A stretch of 64,000 bases of DNA from Alkalitalea saponilacus (GCF_900168165.1 NZ_FUYV01000005.1:155257-219256), one strand, 5' to 3'; positions 55,924 to 64,000 are shown, counted from the first letter of the stretch. Program-made: numbers and translations. The notes: generated by a model from the letters alone, not told the origin.

Positions 55924-56802
55924 CTAGAAAACAGTTTTCACTCCGTTGAAATTAACTCTGAATTCTGATGGAGTACAACCTTGTTTCCTTTTAAAAGTCC
56001 TGTTAAAATTGGAGATGTTGTTGAATCCACATTCGTAGCAAATTTCGGATACACTTTTATTGGTTTCAATAAGCAACCTGGTGGCATGCCCCAGACGAAT
56101 TTCATTAATAAATTCAATAAACGACTTGCCGGTTCTCTGCTTTATTAGACGGCTAAATGAAACGACAGACATGTTAAGCATTTGAGCGGCCTCTTCCAAC
56201 ATGATTTTTTTGTTGAAATTGGCTTTTACGTGATTGTAAATTTTTTCGATGCGCTCACTGTTGTGGAAATCACTGTAATGTTGAAACGAAATATTTGTTA
56301 GAAGCTTTTGATTCCTCGAAATTGAGAGGTCATACAAAAGCGATTGGAATTCTAAAAAAGAGTCGAAACCTCTTTTTTGTGTCAAGTTGTGAAGACGTGG
56401 TTCTGCCTGTTTGGCGGTTTCTTTAGAAAACGCAATTCCTCGTGCCGCATTCTGTAGAAGATCTCGGATGGGTTTCAGGATGTTTTTACCCATTAAAGGA
56501 CCTTCAAAGATGTCTTTTGGAAATTGGATGGTGATTTCATGTAAAAGTTGCTTCCCGGTATTTCGGTAGTTTTCCCAGCCATGATATAAATTTGGGCCAA
56601 CCATAACCAACTCGTATTCGTCTATTTCTTCGATGTGATCCCCTACTACACGACGACCTCCTTGAGCATTTGCAATAAAGTTAATTTCATATTCGGGATG
56701 AAAATGAACCGGAAACGTGAAAAGACTCCTTTCACGATCAAACACCAGGAAACAGTCATCTTCATTTAATGGAGTTATTTCCCTATGGATTGATTCTTTC
56801 AT
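55924..56802 (-). CDS. AraC-family transcriptional regulator
   Basis: A 292-residue regulator with an N-terminal cupin-type sensor (about 18-100: FPVHFHPEYEINFIANAQGG) and a C-terminal pair of helix-turn-helices (about 190-285: EEAAQMLNMSVVSFSRLIKQ, then SVSEICYECGFNNISNFNRT, FKRKQGCTPSEFR). The sensor type commonly binds sugars or small polar ligands. A 15-bp palindrome, ggctata-t-tatagcc (56817-56831), lies 15 bases before its start and may be an operator. Its target genes are not evident, as the SHOCT gene is convergent. Confidence 0.9.
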   Translation of the reverse strand: MKESIHREITPLNEDDCFLVFDRERSLFTFPVHFHPEYEINFIANAQGGRRVVGDHIEEIDEYELVMVGPNLYHGWENYRNTGKQLLHEITIQFPKDIFEGPLMGKNILKPIRDLLQNAARGIAFSKETAKQAEPRLHNLTQKRGFDSFLEFQSLLYDLSISRNQKLLTNISFQHYSDFHNSERIEKIYNHVKANFNKKIMLEEAAQMLNMSVVSFSRLIKQRTGKSFIEFINEIRLGHATRLLIETNKSVSEICYECGFNNISNFNRTFKRKQGCTPSEFRVNFNGVKTVF

Positions 56803-57502
56803 GATGCAGATATAAGGGCTATATTATAGCCATTTTTATAACGATTAGGCGATGGATTGGATTTATCTATATGGGTATATCTACAAAAATATAAAAAATA
56901 TGATATAATAATATCATATCTGTTTAAGTAAGTTGAATATTAGTATTTATGCCTATGATTATGTTCTTTTAATGTATGAAAAACCACTTAATGAGAATGT
57001 AGTGAGAGGGTATTCACAAAAGTCAATATGCTTTATTGCTAAATTATGATAGAATAGTATATGTTTATGGTTGTTTAAGTCCCGATGGTTAATATTTATT
57101 TGAATATTTGCATAATTAGGTCATAGGAAATTACAATTGATCGTTAGTTCCGGTGTGACGGGATTCCCGATTGAATCGGGATTAAAAAGTAAATCCATAA
57201 TTATAAGCAGATTGGGGTCATAGAAGATGTTTTTTCATGTATCAGATAATCAGACAAATAATGAACAACGGACAATTTAAATTAACTACGAAAGAATTAT
57301 CCTAATAGTTTTTTTTGAAAAACGGTCTACAAGTCATATAATCAACAGAATAACTAAATACCAGTCTCTTCATGTTTATGCAGTAATTAAATCTAAATCA
57401 TTATGAGTTAAGCTTTTTTTATAAAAAGTTTTCGCTATCAATTAAAAAGATATTACCTTTGCACCGCTAAAAGTAGGTTGTAAATTAATTAAATTTTTAA
57501 AC
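56803..57502. other. Long AT-rich spacer before rpsP
   Basis: About 700 bases without a credible gene, tRNA or other RNA. It holds a palindrome at 56817-56831 near the AraC start, a tcccgat-tga-atcggga hairpin at 57165-57181 (a similar hairpin sits at 30571-30587), and the rpsP promoter box at 57454-57461. A long leader or small RNA cannot be excluded. Confidence 0.5.
57454..57461 (+). promoter_or_regulatory. Candidate -7 box of rpsP
   Basis: TACCTTTG fits TAnnTTTG and is 42 bases before the rpsP start. A TTTTCG lies near the -33 position. The following gcaccgctaaaag is a usual start region for this phylum. Confidence 0.6.
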
Positions 57503-58084
57503 ATGCCCGTAAAAATCAGATTAGCAAGACACGGACGTAAAAGGTATGCTTACTACCACATTGTGGTAGCAGACAGCAGGGCGCCACGAGATGGCAGGTA
57601 CATTGAAAGGATTGGTTCTTACAATCCCAACACGAATCCTGCTTCCATTAACCTGGATTTAGATAAGTCTTTGGAATGGCTTTCAAAGGGTGCTCAACCT
57701 ACAGATACTGCCCGTGCAATTCTCAGTTACAAAGGTGTTTTAATGAAAAAACACTTATTGGAAGGAGTTAAAAAAGGTGCTTTTGACGAAGCAGAAGCCG
57801 AACGCAGATTTCAAAAGTGGAGTGAAGAGAAAGAGGCAAAAATTCAGGCAAAAATTGACGGACTTGCCAATGATCAGGCAAGCACTGTGAAAGAACGCCT
57901 TGAGCAGGAGGCAAAAATCAATGCCGAACGTGCTGAAGCGATTGCCAAAAAAGCTTCCGAACTTGCTGCTGAAGCAAAAGCAGAAGAGACCCCTGAGGTT
58001 TCTGATGAAGCTGCTGCTGAAGAACCCGCTGCAGAGGAATCAGCTGCTGAAGAAAATGCATCAGAAGAAAAGCAGGCAGAATAA
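57503..58084 (+). CDS. rpsP: Ribosomal protein S16 with acidic Ala/Glu-rich tail
   Basis: A 193-residue S16. The core (1-85) is typical: [39 protein letters not shown], then [16 protein letters not shown]. The tail from about 90 onward has Lys/Glu-rich coil and ends in Ala/Glu repeats ([20 protein letters not shown]), which the E. coli protein (82 residues) lacks. A long tail is usual in Bacteroidota. It binds 16S rRNA in the 30S subunit. The order rpsP-rimM is conserved in many bacteria. A terminator lies in between, so rimM may need read-through. Confidence 0.96.
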   Translation: MPVKIRLARHGRKRYAYYHIVVADSRAPRDGRYIERIGSYNPNTNPASINLDLDKSLEWLSKGAQPTDTARAILSYKGVLMKKHLLEGVKKGAFDEAEAERRFQKWSEEKEAKIQAKIDGLANDQASTVKERLEQEAKINAERAEAIAKKASELAAEAKAEETPEVSDEAAAEEPAAEESAAEENASEEKQAE

Positions 58085-58114
58085 CAATCGCCGGATAATT
58101 CTTCAACAAAATAA

Positions 58115-58146
58115 AACCCATTCGTATCACGGATGGGTTTTTTTTG
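58115..58146 (+). terminator. Terminator between rpsP and rimM
   Basis: aacccattcg (58115-58124) pairs with cggatgggtt (58130-58139), with one mismatch region near the loop, followed by a run of eight T. It comes 30 bases after rpsP and just before the rimM start at 58162, so it could be an attenuator that lowers rimM relative to rpsP. Confidence 0.8.
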
Positions 58147-58161
58147 TACTTTTACTTTACT

Positions 58162-58695
58162 ATGATTACCAAATCCGATCTGCTCAAAATAGGCTCCCTT
58201 GCGAAACCACATGGGGTGTCCGGAGAAATCCTGATAAGGATTTTACCGGAGTTGATTGATCATGATCCCGATCCGGAATTTCTTTTTCTTGATTTACATG
58301 GAGGTTTGGTTCCTTTTGAGGTTCAGTCACTGCGAATTCGAAACAGCGGGGATTTACTTGTTATTCTCGATCGGTTAGATAGTGAGGAAAAGGTACGAAA
58401 GTTACAAGGAGCTGAAATATATATTGATCCTCAGGAAATTGGAGAGCCTCCTGCGAACGACCTTTTCAATTACGCTGCGCTAAAGGGGTATAAAGTAATT
58501 GACTCCAAGTTTGGAGAGATAGGTGTTGTGAAGTCCGTTGCTGAGATAAAGAATAATCCGGTACTTGAGTTGGAACATCAGGGAAGCGAGGTTTTAATTC
58601 CATTTCATGAACATTTTATTACTTCCGTTGATCGAAAATCACGCACCATTCATCTGGAAACTCCTGAAGGTCTTATTGATTTGTATCTTCAATAA
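58162..58695 (+). CDS. rimM: Ribosome maturation factor RimM
   Basis: 177 residues from the ATG at 58162. An upstream TTG at 58144 is in the terminator's T-run and is unlikely. The first domain has IGSLAKPHGVSGEILIRILP, and the PRC-barrel domain (about 95-177) has LFNYAALKGYKVIDSKFGEI. RimM helps process the 3' domain of 16S rRNA and binds S19. It lies next to rpsP, a standard neighbour. Its last 23 bases overlap the convergent thioesterase gene. Confidence 0.93.
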   Translation: MITKSDLLKIGSLAKPHGVSGEILIRILPELIDHDPDPEFLFLDLHGGLVPFEVQSLRIRNSGDLLVILDRLDSEEKVRKLQGAEIYIDPQEIGEPPANDLFNYAALKGYKVIDSKFGEIGVVKSVAEIKNNPVLELEHQGSEVLIPFHEHFITSVDRKSRTIHLETPEGLIDLYLQ

Positions 58696-59122
58696 GTTTT
58701 CCGTTTTCTATATGGTCGAAGCATTGACGCCATTCCTCAGGAATTACAATCGCGCAATTCTGGTGGATATCAATTCCGGAAAGTATTGAATCGCATGACG
58801 CAATTGGTATATTCTCGCCATCTTTAATAAGCCACTGGAACATTTTTATGCTTTTGTTGCCCAGTTTATATACTTTGGTAAGTACGGTGAGTTGATCGTT
58901 TATTTTAACCTGGTTGTAAAAGTCGGTTTTATAGGATACAATGACCACATTTTTCCCATCTACGCCCAATCTCCTACCAACTGATATGTTGAGATATCCG
59001 AGTCTTCCCAAATCAAAGTATTCCATTATTGTGGAATTGTTCACGTGCCCAAGACCGTCAATGTCATTAAATCTGATCTGTATTGGAGTTTGATGGTTAA
59101 AATCCGATAAACTATGTTCCAT
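58673..59122 (-). CDS. 4HBT-type acyl-CoA thioesterase
   Basis: A 149-residue hotdog-fold protein. QIRFNDIDGLGHVNNSTIME is the catalytic loop of the 4-hydroxybenzoyl-CoA thioesterase family, with the Asp pair D20 and D22. YKTDFYNQVKINDQL is typical of the later strands. It hydrolyses an acyl-CoA or acyl-ACP, though the substrate is not set by the sequence. It lies 1 base after tsaC, so it is likely cotranscribed with it and dapD on the minus strand. The 3' end overlaps rimM by 23 bases. Confidence 0.85.
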   Translation of the reverse strand: MEHSLSDFNHQTPIQIRFNDIDGLGHVNNSTIMEYFDLGRLGYLNISVGRRLGVDGKNVVIVSYKTDFYNQVKINDQLTVLTKVYKLGNKSIKMFQWLIKDGENIPIASCDSILSGIDIHQNCAIVIPEEWRQCFDHIENGKLIEDTNQ

Positions 59123-59123
59123 G

Positions 59124-59708
59124 CTATTTCCTGATAACTTCTATTTCATAATTTATTCCCAACTTTATGATACCTGACGGTGTTGCAGGTATAACATCAT
59201 TTCGTCGGTATTCCACAACATAATCGACGCCTTTAATAATTTGATCATCAATTTGTGTATAATCTCTCGGAGTGGGTTCTCCACTGATGTTTGCCGAGGT
59301 GGAAACCAAAGGCCGCCTGAGTCTTTGGCAAAGAGTTTTGGAGAAAAGTTCTTCGGTAATTCTTACTGCCATCGATCCATCATTGGTTATAACTCCTTTT
59401 GCAAGATTTTTTCCTCCAGTTAGAATCAATGTTAATGGCTTATCCGAAACTTCCCATAAATCATAAGCCATATCAGGGATTTTCTCCAAATAGAGATTTA
59501 AAAGGCCCGGTTGGTCAATCAAAGATATCATACCTTTCTCCGGAGCTCTCTGTTTTAAATGAATGATTCTGTTGACTGCCTCGTCATTGGTTGCATCACA
59601 TCCTATACCCCACACAGTATCTGTGGGGTATAGGATAATGCCTCCCTGTTTGAGGATGGCCAGTGCCTGTTTTAAATCTTCGTTGTTATATCGTTCTGAT
59701 TCCAACAT
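59124..59708 (-). CDS. tsaC: Threonylcarbamoyl-AMP synthase (Sua5/YrdC/TsaC)
   Basis: 194 residues from the ATG at 59708. The longer frame to 59738 overlaps dapD and adds 10 residues of no known motif. The YrdC core reads GGIILYPTDTVWGIGCDATN, HLKQRAPEKGMISLI, TLILTGGKN, and MAVRITEE, then LVSTSANISGEPTPRDY. It makes threonylcarbamoyl-AMP from Thr, bicarbonate and ATP for t6A in tRNAs that read ANN codons. The gene order dapD-tsaC-thioesterase runs leftward with close spacing. Confidence 0.92.
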   Translation of the reverse strand: MLESERYNNEDLKQALAILKQGGIILYPTDTVWGIGCDATNDEAVNRIIHLKQRAPEKGMISLIDQPGLLNLYLEKIPDMAYDLWEVSDKPLTLILTGGKNLAKGVITNDGSMAVRITEELFSKTLCQRLRRPLVSTSANISGEPTPRDYTQIDDQIIKGVDYVVEYRRNDVIPATPSGIIKLGINYEIEVIRK

Positions 59709-59721
59709 TTTGGTTGAAAAA

Positions 59722-60528
59722 TTAAACAGCGACTCCAAAATCTCTTAAAGCATCATTAAGAGAAGTTTTCAGGTCGGTGGATTCTTTTCTTTTACCTATG
59801 ATCAGGGCAGCAGGTACCTGGTATGTTCCCGCAGGAAACTCTTTAGCGTAGCTACCCGGAATTACAACCGAACGGGGAGGGACATACCCTTTAAATTCAA
59901 CTGGTTTATCACCGCTTACATCAATGATTTTAGTGGATGCAGTTAATACCACGTTTGCACCAAGCACTGCTTCTTTCCCAATTCGGCAGCCTTCAACAAT
60001 GATACAACGGGAACCAACAAAAGCTCCGTCTTCCACGATAACAGGTGCTGCTTGAAGAGGTTCCAGTACTCCACCCAAACCAACACCTCCGCTCAGGTGA
60101 ACATTTTTTCCAACCTGGGCACAACTTCCAACGGTAGCCCAGGTGTCGACCATGGTTCCAGAATCAACGTATGCGCCAATATTCAGGTAAGATGGCATCA
60201 TCACAACGCCCCGTGCAATATAAGCACCATAGCGAGCTACCGCGTGAGGTACAACACGAACACCAAGTTCTTTGTAATTACGTTTTAAGGCCATTTTATC
60301 ATGAAACTCGAATGGACCAATCTCAATGGTTTCCATTTGCTGCATTGGGAAATAAAGAATGACAGCTTTTTTTACCCATTCGTTGACAATCCATTCCTCA
60401 CCTTGCGGCTCTGCGACCCGGATTTTTCCTTTGTCCAGCTGTTCAATTACTTCACGAATGGCATCCTGCGTTTCCTTCTTCTGTAGTAACTCCCGGTTAT
60501 CCCAGGCATTTTCAATAATTTCTTGCAT
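59722..60528 (-). CDS. dapD: Tetrahydrodipicolinate N-succinyltransferase
   Basis: 268 residues from the ATG at 60528 (MQEIIENAWDNRELLQ). Frames extending to 60597 add no homologous sequence. The left-handed beta-helix hexapeptide repeat is clear: MPSYLNIGAYVDSGTMVDTW, then GSCAQVGKNVHLSGGVGLGG and ending with a C-terminal tail of the DapD type. It makes N-succinyl-L-2-amino-6-oxopimelate in lysine/diaminopimelate synthesis. It is the first gene of the dapD-tsaC-thioesterase group. Confidence 0.93.
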   Translation of the reverse strand: MQEIIENAWDNRELLQKKETQDAIREVIEQLDKGKIRVAEPQGEEWIVNEWVKKAVILYFPMQQMETIEIGPFEFHDKMALKRNYKELGVRVVPHAVARYGAYIARGVVMMPSYLNIGAYVDSGTMVDTWATVGSCAQVGKNVHLSGGVGLGGVLEPLQAAPVIVEDGAFVGSRCIIVEGCRIGKEAVLGANVVLTASTKIIDVSGDKPVEFKGYVPPRSVVIPGSYAKEFPAGTYQVPAALIIGKRKESTDLKTSLNDALRDFGVAV

Positions 60529-60707
60529 GATGGTAATTGTTAGATTAATTGGTTTTAATTGTTTAGGAACTGTAAAAATAAGGCATATTAATGGCATGTA
60601 CCCAAATAATTGTCATTTAATCTGTTAATATTTTTTAAAAGAAGAAAAGTCGGTATAGTTATTGATTTAAACATATTCAAACCACAGCCAAATTCCTACC
60701 TGAAATT

Positions 60708-61433
60708 ATGAAACATGTTTCAATCGCGATATCGTTTTTAATAATTATATGTGCCGACCTTGTATCACAAACTGACACAAAGGTAATCTGGAAAGGGTGC
60801 GTAAAAATTGCTGAGGACAACACACCAATACCATTTGCAACTTTAGCTAGTTATAAAAGCTTAACCATGAGTGCTTCTAAAGCAGATGGTTGTTTTGAAC
60901 TCCGGCTTGATAAAGATGACTCACTACGTGTCGCCGCCATTGGATTTTTACCGCGAACCATCTCCTATAATAATGCAGAGAGAGATTCCTCCGGAAACAT
61001 GATTGTTTTCCTTGAAGTTCAGAGTTATTATATTAGTGAAGTGACCGTCAGGCCAGACCAAAAGCCTATAGAATTGAATCTTCCCTCTGATATTGGAAGC
61101 CGAATGTCCGGTGTTCCTCCAAATGAAAGAAGAGCCAGAGCCTCCGGGCCTGTAAGTCTTGTGTATAATATGTTGGGTGGTGGTGATGCTCCTTCTCCCA
61201 AGGATCTGGAGAGAATGAGATCCCGGAACAGACAATTTCAACAGATGGAACATATGGCTGGCCGAGAGGCCATTGAGACCCTGTCCGGATTAGAAGGAGA
61301 GCAACTCGACAGGTTTATCATATATTGTAATATTCATTTAAAAGTTTCTCCTACAGATAATACGGCATCGGTGAATGGACGGATATTGAATTTGTTGGAG
61401 CGTTTCTTAGAGAATGAGAAGGACAAAAAATAG
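60708..61433 (+). CDS. Secreted protein with CarboxypepD_reg-like domain
   Basis: A 241-residue exported protein (signal peptide about 1-20, cleaved near VSQTD). Residues 26-115 form the beta-sandwich that begins most SusC-type proteins, with GCVKIAEDNTPIPFATLASY and ADGCFELRLDKDDSLRVAAI. A Pro/Gly/Arg-rich part (130-180) and a helical C-terminal part (about 185-241) follow. No beta-barrel follows, so it is not a TonB-dependent receptor. The helical C-terminal part resembles proteins of unknown function in this phylum. It is single on this strand, 109 bases before the ABC operon. Confidence 0.7.
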   Translation: MKHVSIAISFLIIICADLVSQTDTKVIWKGCVKIAEDNTPIPFATLASYKSLTMSASKADGCFELRLDKDDSLRVAAIGFLPRTISYNNAERDSSGNMIVFLEVQSYYISEVTVRPDQKPIELNLPSDIGSRMSGVPPNERRARASGPVSLVYNMLGGGDAPSPKDLERMRSRNRQFQQMEHMAGREAIETLSGLEGEQLDRFIIYCNIHLKVSPTDNTASVNGRILNLLERFLENEKDKK

Positions 61434-61470
61434 ACTACATTATATTTTCTCTTTAAATATTTATTAAAAA

Positions 61471-61502
61471 TTTGGCAGTATTGATTTTCTTTTTTATGTT
61501 TG
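61471..61502 (+). promoter_or_regulatory. Promoter of the ABC-GntR operon
   Basis: TATGTTTG (61495-61502) fits the -7 box, and TTTGG (61471-61475) lies at the -33 distance. It is 40 bases before the ABC ATPase start. Both elements are clear, better than at most other promoters here. Confidence 0.65.
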
Positions 61503-61520
61503 TAGTGTACTACGACACTA
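61503..61520. promoter_or_regulatory. Candidate operator for the YtrA-type GntR regulator
   Basis: tagtgt (61503-61508) and acacta (61515-61520) are exact complements separated by actacg. They start directly after the -7 box, over the expected transcription start. The half-site agtgta/tacact is close to the inverted repeat reported for YtrA in Bacillus. A further aacactaa follows at 61522-61529. Autorepression by the regulator encoded at 63209 is likely. Confidence 0.55.
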
Positions 61521-61541
61521 TAACACTAACTCAATATACTC

Positions 61542-62351
61542 ATGATTGAAATTTCAGACATTAACTATCGGTATGGCCGACAAAAGAATCTGTTTTCTAA
61601 CTTAAACTATTCTGAAAAGGCAGGTAATATAGTAGGGTTATTAGGAAAAAATGGTTCCGGTAAATCTACTTTATTCAAAATAATTTCTGGACTGCTATCA
61701 GTAAAAAGCGGCTCAGTTACAACAATGGGAACAGAGCCCTTTCATAGAAAGCCATCTTTTCTTAATCAGTTATATTTTGTTCCTGAGGAGTATCATTTAC
61801 CCTCTATCTCAATTAAGCATTACGTAAAAGCCTATTCTGGATTGTATCCTGGTTTTGATGCGGAATTACTTCATCAAATATTAGCAGACTTTGAACTTAA
61901 GGAAACAATGAAGTTGTCGCGCATTTCATACGGGCAAAAGAAAAAATTCCTGATTGCATTTGCATTGGCAACCAACTGTAAGCTTTTGCTCTTTGATGAA
62001 CCTACAAATGGCCTGGATATTCCTTCTAAGGCTATTTTTAGGAAGGTTGTCGCCAGCTCGGTAAAGGACGATCAGTTAATTATTATTTCCACCCATCAGG
62101 TTCGGGACATAGAGAATCTCATTGATAAAATTGTGGTCATAGATAATGGCAAAATAATTTTTAATCGAGAAATCTATCAAATTTCAGAAAGGTATGCTTT
62201 CTCAACTGTGAGTAGTATCTCTGACAAAAATCCTCTTTATACCGAGGTAGGGCCGGCTGGTCATCGCGTAATACTTCCTCTTAACGGTTCTTCAACTCCG
62301 GTTGATATTGAATTGTTGTTTAACGCGATAGTTAAAGGGGTAATTTTATAA
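61542..62351 (+). CDS. ABC transporter ATP-binding protein
   Basis: A 269-residue ATPase. Walker A is GLLGKNGSGKSTLF (33-46), the signature ISYGQKKKF is near 128 (LSGGQ-like with Tyr for one Gly), Walker B is LLLFDEPTNGLD, and the H-loop is ISTHQ. The C-terminal 70 residues (after about 200) are a divergent extension. It pairs with the membrane protein at 62430. With the YtrA-type regulator at 63209 it fits a YtrBCD-like arrangement that in Bacillus answers to cell-wall antibiotics. The actual substrate is unknown. Confidence 0.88.
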   Translation: MIEISDINYRYGRQKNLFSNLNYSEKAGNIVGLLGKNGSGKSTLFKIISGLLSVKSGSVTTMGTEPFHRKPSFLNQLYFVPEEYHLPSISIKHYVKAYSGLYPGFDAELLHQILADFELKETMKLSRISYGQKKKFLIAFALATNCKLLLFDEPTNGLDIPSKAIFRKVVASSVKDDQLIIISTHQVRDIENLIDKIVVIDNGKIIFNREIYQISERYAFSTVSSISDKNPLYTEVGPAGHRVILPLNGSSTPVDIELLFNAIVKGVIL

Positions 62352-62429
62352 ATTCATTTATAAAATCATCCTTCGCATCTATTTCTTCAAATTGGCTTTT
62401 TTCATTAAAACGACTTAAAATCAAACTAG

Positions 62430-63209
62430 ATGAATGATATATTTAATTTAAAGCGGTTTATATCCTATGCAAAATATCAGACCCTGGTAAACCTAAGAGT
62501 GAAAATGCTTTTGCTTAGTTCATTAATAATTGGTATTACCGGTTACCTCTTCATTGTGATATCTTACTTTACGAACGGGAATTGGTTCGGAACTCATTGG
62601 TGGGCATTTACTTACCTGTTATTTGCAATTTTCCTGATTTTTTACACTGGAAATAGTTTTCCCGGTTTACGTTCGAAAGAGAAAGCGACTGATTTTCTTC
62701 TTATTCCTGCATCCACATTAGAAAAATACATTTATGAATTTTTTGAGAGGGTTGTCTTCCCATTTATTGCAATACCTGTACTTTTATTTACAATTTGCAA
62801 TGCTGTTGTTTATTCTCTAGGAGGTATATTAGAGATGAATCATCGTTATGTGGATATCAGTTTCTTCTCTTTATCATATCTACAGGATCTGGATTGGAGC
62901 ATGGTGGCAGGTTTGGTTTTTATGTTTCTTTTTCTATTCGCAGGAGGTACTCTTTTTAAACGGTTTCCTGCAATTAAATCAATTGTTAGCATGGCAGTTA
63001 TTATGTCATTAGTTATGTATGTATTATTTAAAGTAGCATCTTCAGCTAAAATATCATTAGGTTTTCTTGTCATTGAAACTCGTGTTGTTAATGAATTAGA
63101 CAACCAAGTAACAACTAGTTATGATTTTTCTGTTTGGTTTTTTCTTGCTTTAGTAATCATTTTAATTTCCGGCTCATACATGCTGCTTAAACGAAAGGAG
63201 TTGAAGTAA
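62430..63209 (+). CDS. ABC-2-type membrane protein (permease subunit)
   Basis: A 259-residue protein with six TM helices (near 22-45, 53-72, 103-125, 155-175, 184-203 and 232-253) and little soluble mass. NSFPGLRSKEKATDFLLIPA and LEKYIYEFFERVVFPFIAIP are strongly conserved-looking parts in a segment between TM2 and TM3. No ATPase motifs are present. It is the membrane partner of the ATPase upstream (78-base gap). Its stop codon overlaps the GntR start by one base, so the regulator is translationally coupled. Confidence 0.75.
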   Translation: MNDIFNLKRFISYAKYQTLVNLRVKMLLLSSLIIGITGYLFIVISYFTNGNWFGTHWWAFTYLLFAIFLIFYTGNSFPGLRSKEKATDFLLIPASTLEKYIYEFFERVVFPFIAIPVLLFTICNAVVYSLGGILEMNHRYVDISFFSLSYLQDLDWSMVAGLVFMFLFLFAGGTLFKRFPAIKSIVSMAVIMSLVMYVLFKVASSAKISLGFLVIETRVVNELDNQVTTSYDFSVWFFLALVIILISGSYMLLKRKELK

Positions 63210-63571
63210 TGGAATTCCGTGAATCAAAAGGCATTTTTAAACAAATTGCTGATAACATTTCAGATAGAATTATTACCGGAGAGCTTCCTGTTGGAAGTAA
63301 AATTCCCTCGGTTCGGGAATTGGCGGCCACAATGGGTGTTAATCACAACACAATCATGCGTGCCTATCTTGAAATGCAAAGGGATGAAATAATTCAAAAT
63401 CAAAGAGGTATAGGTTATTTTGTTGCTGAGGATGCTATAAATAAAATTAATAAAATCAGAAAGGAAGAGTTTTTTAAATATCAGTTCCCTGAATTCTTAC
63501 ATCAGGTTAAAGTATTGGGTCTTAATAAGGAAGATCTTAAACCTTTACTAAATATTTTGGATGAAAGTTGA
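63209..63571 (+). CDS. GntR-family regulator, YtrA subfamily
   Basis: A 120-residue short GntR protein: winged helix (about 10-78: IFKQIADNISDRIITGELPV, then GSKIPSVRELAATMGVNHNT, IMRAYLEMQRDEIIQNQRG) and a short C-terminal helical tail in place of a large ligand domain. Those features define the YtrA type, which usually represses the ABC operon that encodes it. It overlaps the permease gene by one base. The inverted repeat at 61503-61520 is its candidate site. Confidence 0.9.
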   Translation: MEFRESKGIFKQIADNISDRIITGELPVGSKIPSVRELAATMGVNHNTIMRAYLEMQRDEIIQNQRGIGYFVAEDAINKINKIRKEEFFKYQFPEFLHQVKVLGLNKEDLKPLLNILDES

Positions 63572-63710
63572 TGAAGTTTTAATTGTTAAAAAGTTGTGTA
63601 TAAAATACATAACGAGCGAACAAAGGGTAAAAATGTAATTTTAGGATGTTGTTTTTTAATCAATAAATAAAAATAATGAAAAATCAATAGCGTCCTAAAC
63701 GATTAAAAAA

Positions 63711-63772
63711 GTGAGAAGGAATTTAAGTATCTCAAATTATCTTTGAGGTGCACAACAAAAAAACCTTCTCAC
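63711..63772 (+). repeat. Nested inverted repeats directly before the transposase start
   Basis: gtgagaagg (63711-63719) pairs with ccttctcac (63764-63772), which ends at the base before the ATG. Inside, ctcaaa (63731-63736) pairs with tttgag (63742-63747). A transcript entering from the left would fold the start region into a long hairpin, which could limit transposase translation. Confidence 0.6.
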
Positions 63773-64000
63773 ATGTCAAAGATAAATTTATTTGCTCAAA
63801 TAATTTCAAAGTTAGACCGTAGTTCCTTTAAGTCTCTTGTTAAAGAAAAGGAAACAGACAAGCATCAAAAAGGCTATAATAGTTGGACGCATTTGATTTC
63901 TATGTTATTTTGCCAGTTTGCAAAAAGTCAATCAGTCCGAGATATTAGCAATGGGTTAAAATCTGCCACTGGAAACCTGAATCATCTAGGGATTCAAAAG
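63773..64000 (+). CDS. IS4-family transposase with DUF4372 N-terminal domain (partial)
   Basis: The first 76 codons only, running past the window end. Translation starts MSKINLFAQIISKLDRSSFK and continues with KHQKGYNSWTHLISMLFCQF and SVRDISNGLKSATGNLNHLG, which matches the DUF4372 domain at the N-terminus of many IS4-type DDE transposases in Bacteroidota. The catalytic DDE core is beyond the window. The start codon is directly after a hairpin right arm. Confidence 0.88.
   Translation, partial: MSKINLFAQIISKLDRSSFKSLVKEKETDKHQKGYNSWTHLISMLFCQFAKSQSVRDISNGLKSATGNLNHLGIQK

Larger units (their letters stand above)
63690..64000 (+). mobile_element. IS4-family insertion sequence (left part, cut by window end)
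   Basis: From about 63690 on, the sequence changes to an IS with a transposase frame at 63773. The left end (tcctaaacgatt, near 63692-63704) is probably its terminal repeat, but the right end is outside the window, so the exact boundary is not fixed. The spacer 63572-63690 is AT-rich with no gene. The IS lies downstream of the GntR gene and reads in the same direction. Confidence 0.7.

Overview
The window looks like a chromosome segment of a Bacteroidota bacterium, most plausibly a Bacteroidales/Marinilabiliales-type anaerobe. Clues are the PorZ-like type IX secretion protein with a C-terminal sorting domain, -7 promoter boxes of the form TAnnTTTG, ribosomal protein S16 with an Ala/Glu-rich tail, the atpD-atpC block at the head of the F-ATPase genes, scarce Shine-Dalgarno sequences and AT-rich spacers. 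Placement is inferred from gene content only.

Left part (1-9 kb): a leftward chemotaxis operon reads STAS protein, CheY, Hpt-like protein, CheA, two CheW, CheR, a sensor-kinase-like protein whose phosphoacceptor His is replaced by Asn, and CheD (cut by the window edge). A methyl-accepting protein and a YfiR-family periplasmic protein lie upstream.

Middle-left (9-30 kb): an MMPL/RND exporter and a polyprenyl synthase precede atpD-atpC. The rest of the ATP synthase genes come about 18.7 kb later. Between the halves lie a Stealth-glycosyltransferase-Stealth surface-polymer cluster, a divergent LtaS-like phosphotransferase, a U32 (TrhP-like) protein, a DUF2797 protein, an endonuclease/exonuclease/phosphatase-fold lipoprotein without its catalytic residues, a Gfo/Idh/MocA oxidoreductase, a large anchored beta-propeller protein next to PorZ, RdgB, a tandem universal stress protein, an adenylate cyclase-HD fusion and a bactofilin.

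Middle (33-44 kb): an AtpI-like protein and atpB-E-F-H-A-G end at a strong terminator that faces metY. An ECF-sigma module follows (secreted Gly/Arg-rich protein, sigma factor, zinc-type anti-sigma factor, Spy/CpxP-like protein). A REP-like repeat supplies the last codons of the sigma gene. An outer-membrane-type protein and an AlkD-like protein come next.

Right part (44-64 kb): a TolC-MFP-RND efflux operon; a MITE-like element carrying a second palindromic repeat, upstream of dnaG; a Nim-like flavoprotein; a HEPN/MNT pair whose HEPN frame has an early stop codon; an SpmA-SpmB fusion; an AraC regulator; rpsP-rimM; a convergent thioesterase-tsaC-dapD group; a CarboxypepD_reg-like secreted protein; and an ABC transporter operon with its own YtrA-type GntR regulator and a candidate operator at the promoter. 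The window ends inside an IS4-family (DUF4372-type) transposase. I found no rRNA, tRNA or CRISPR array.
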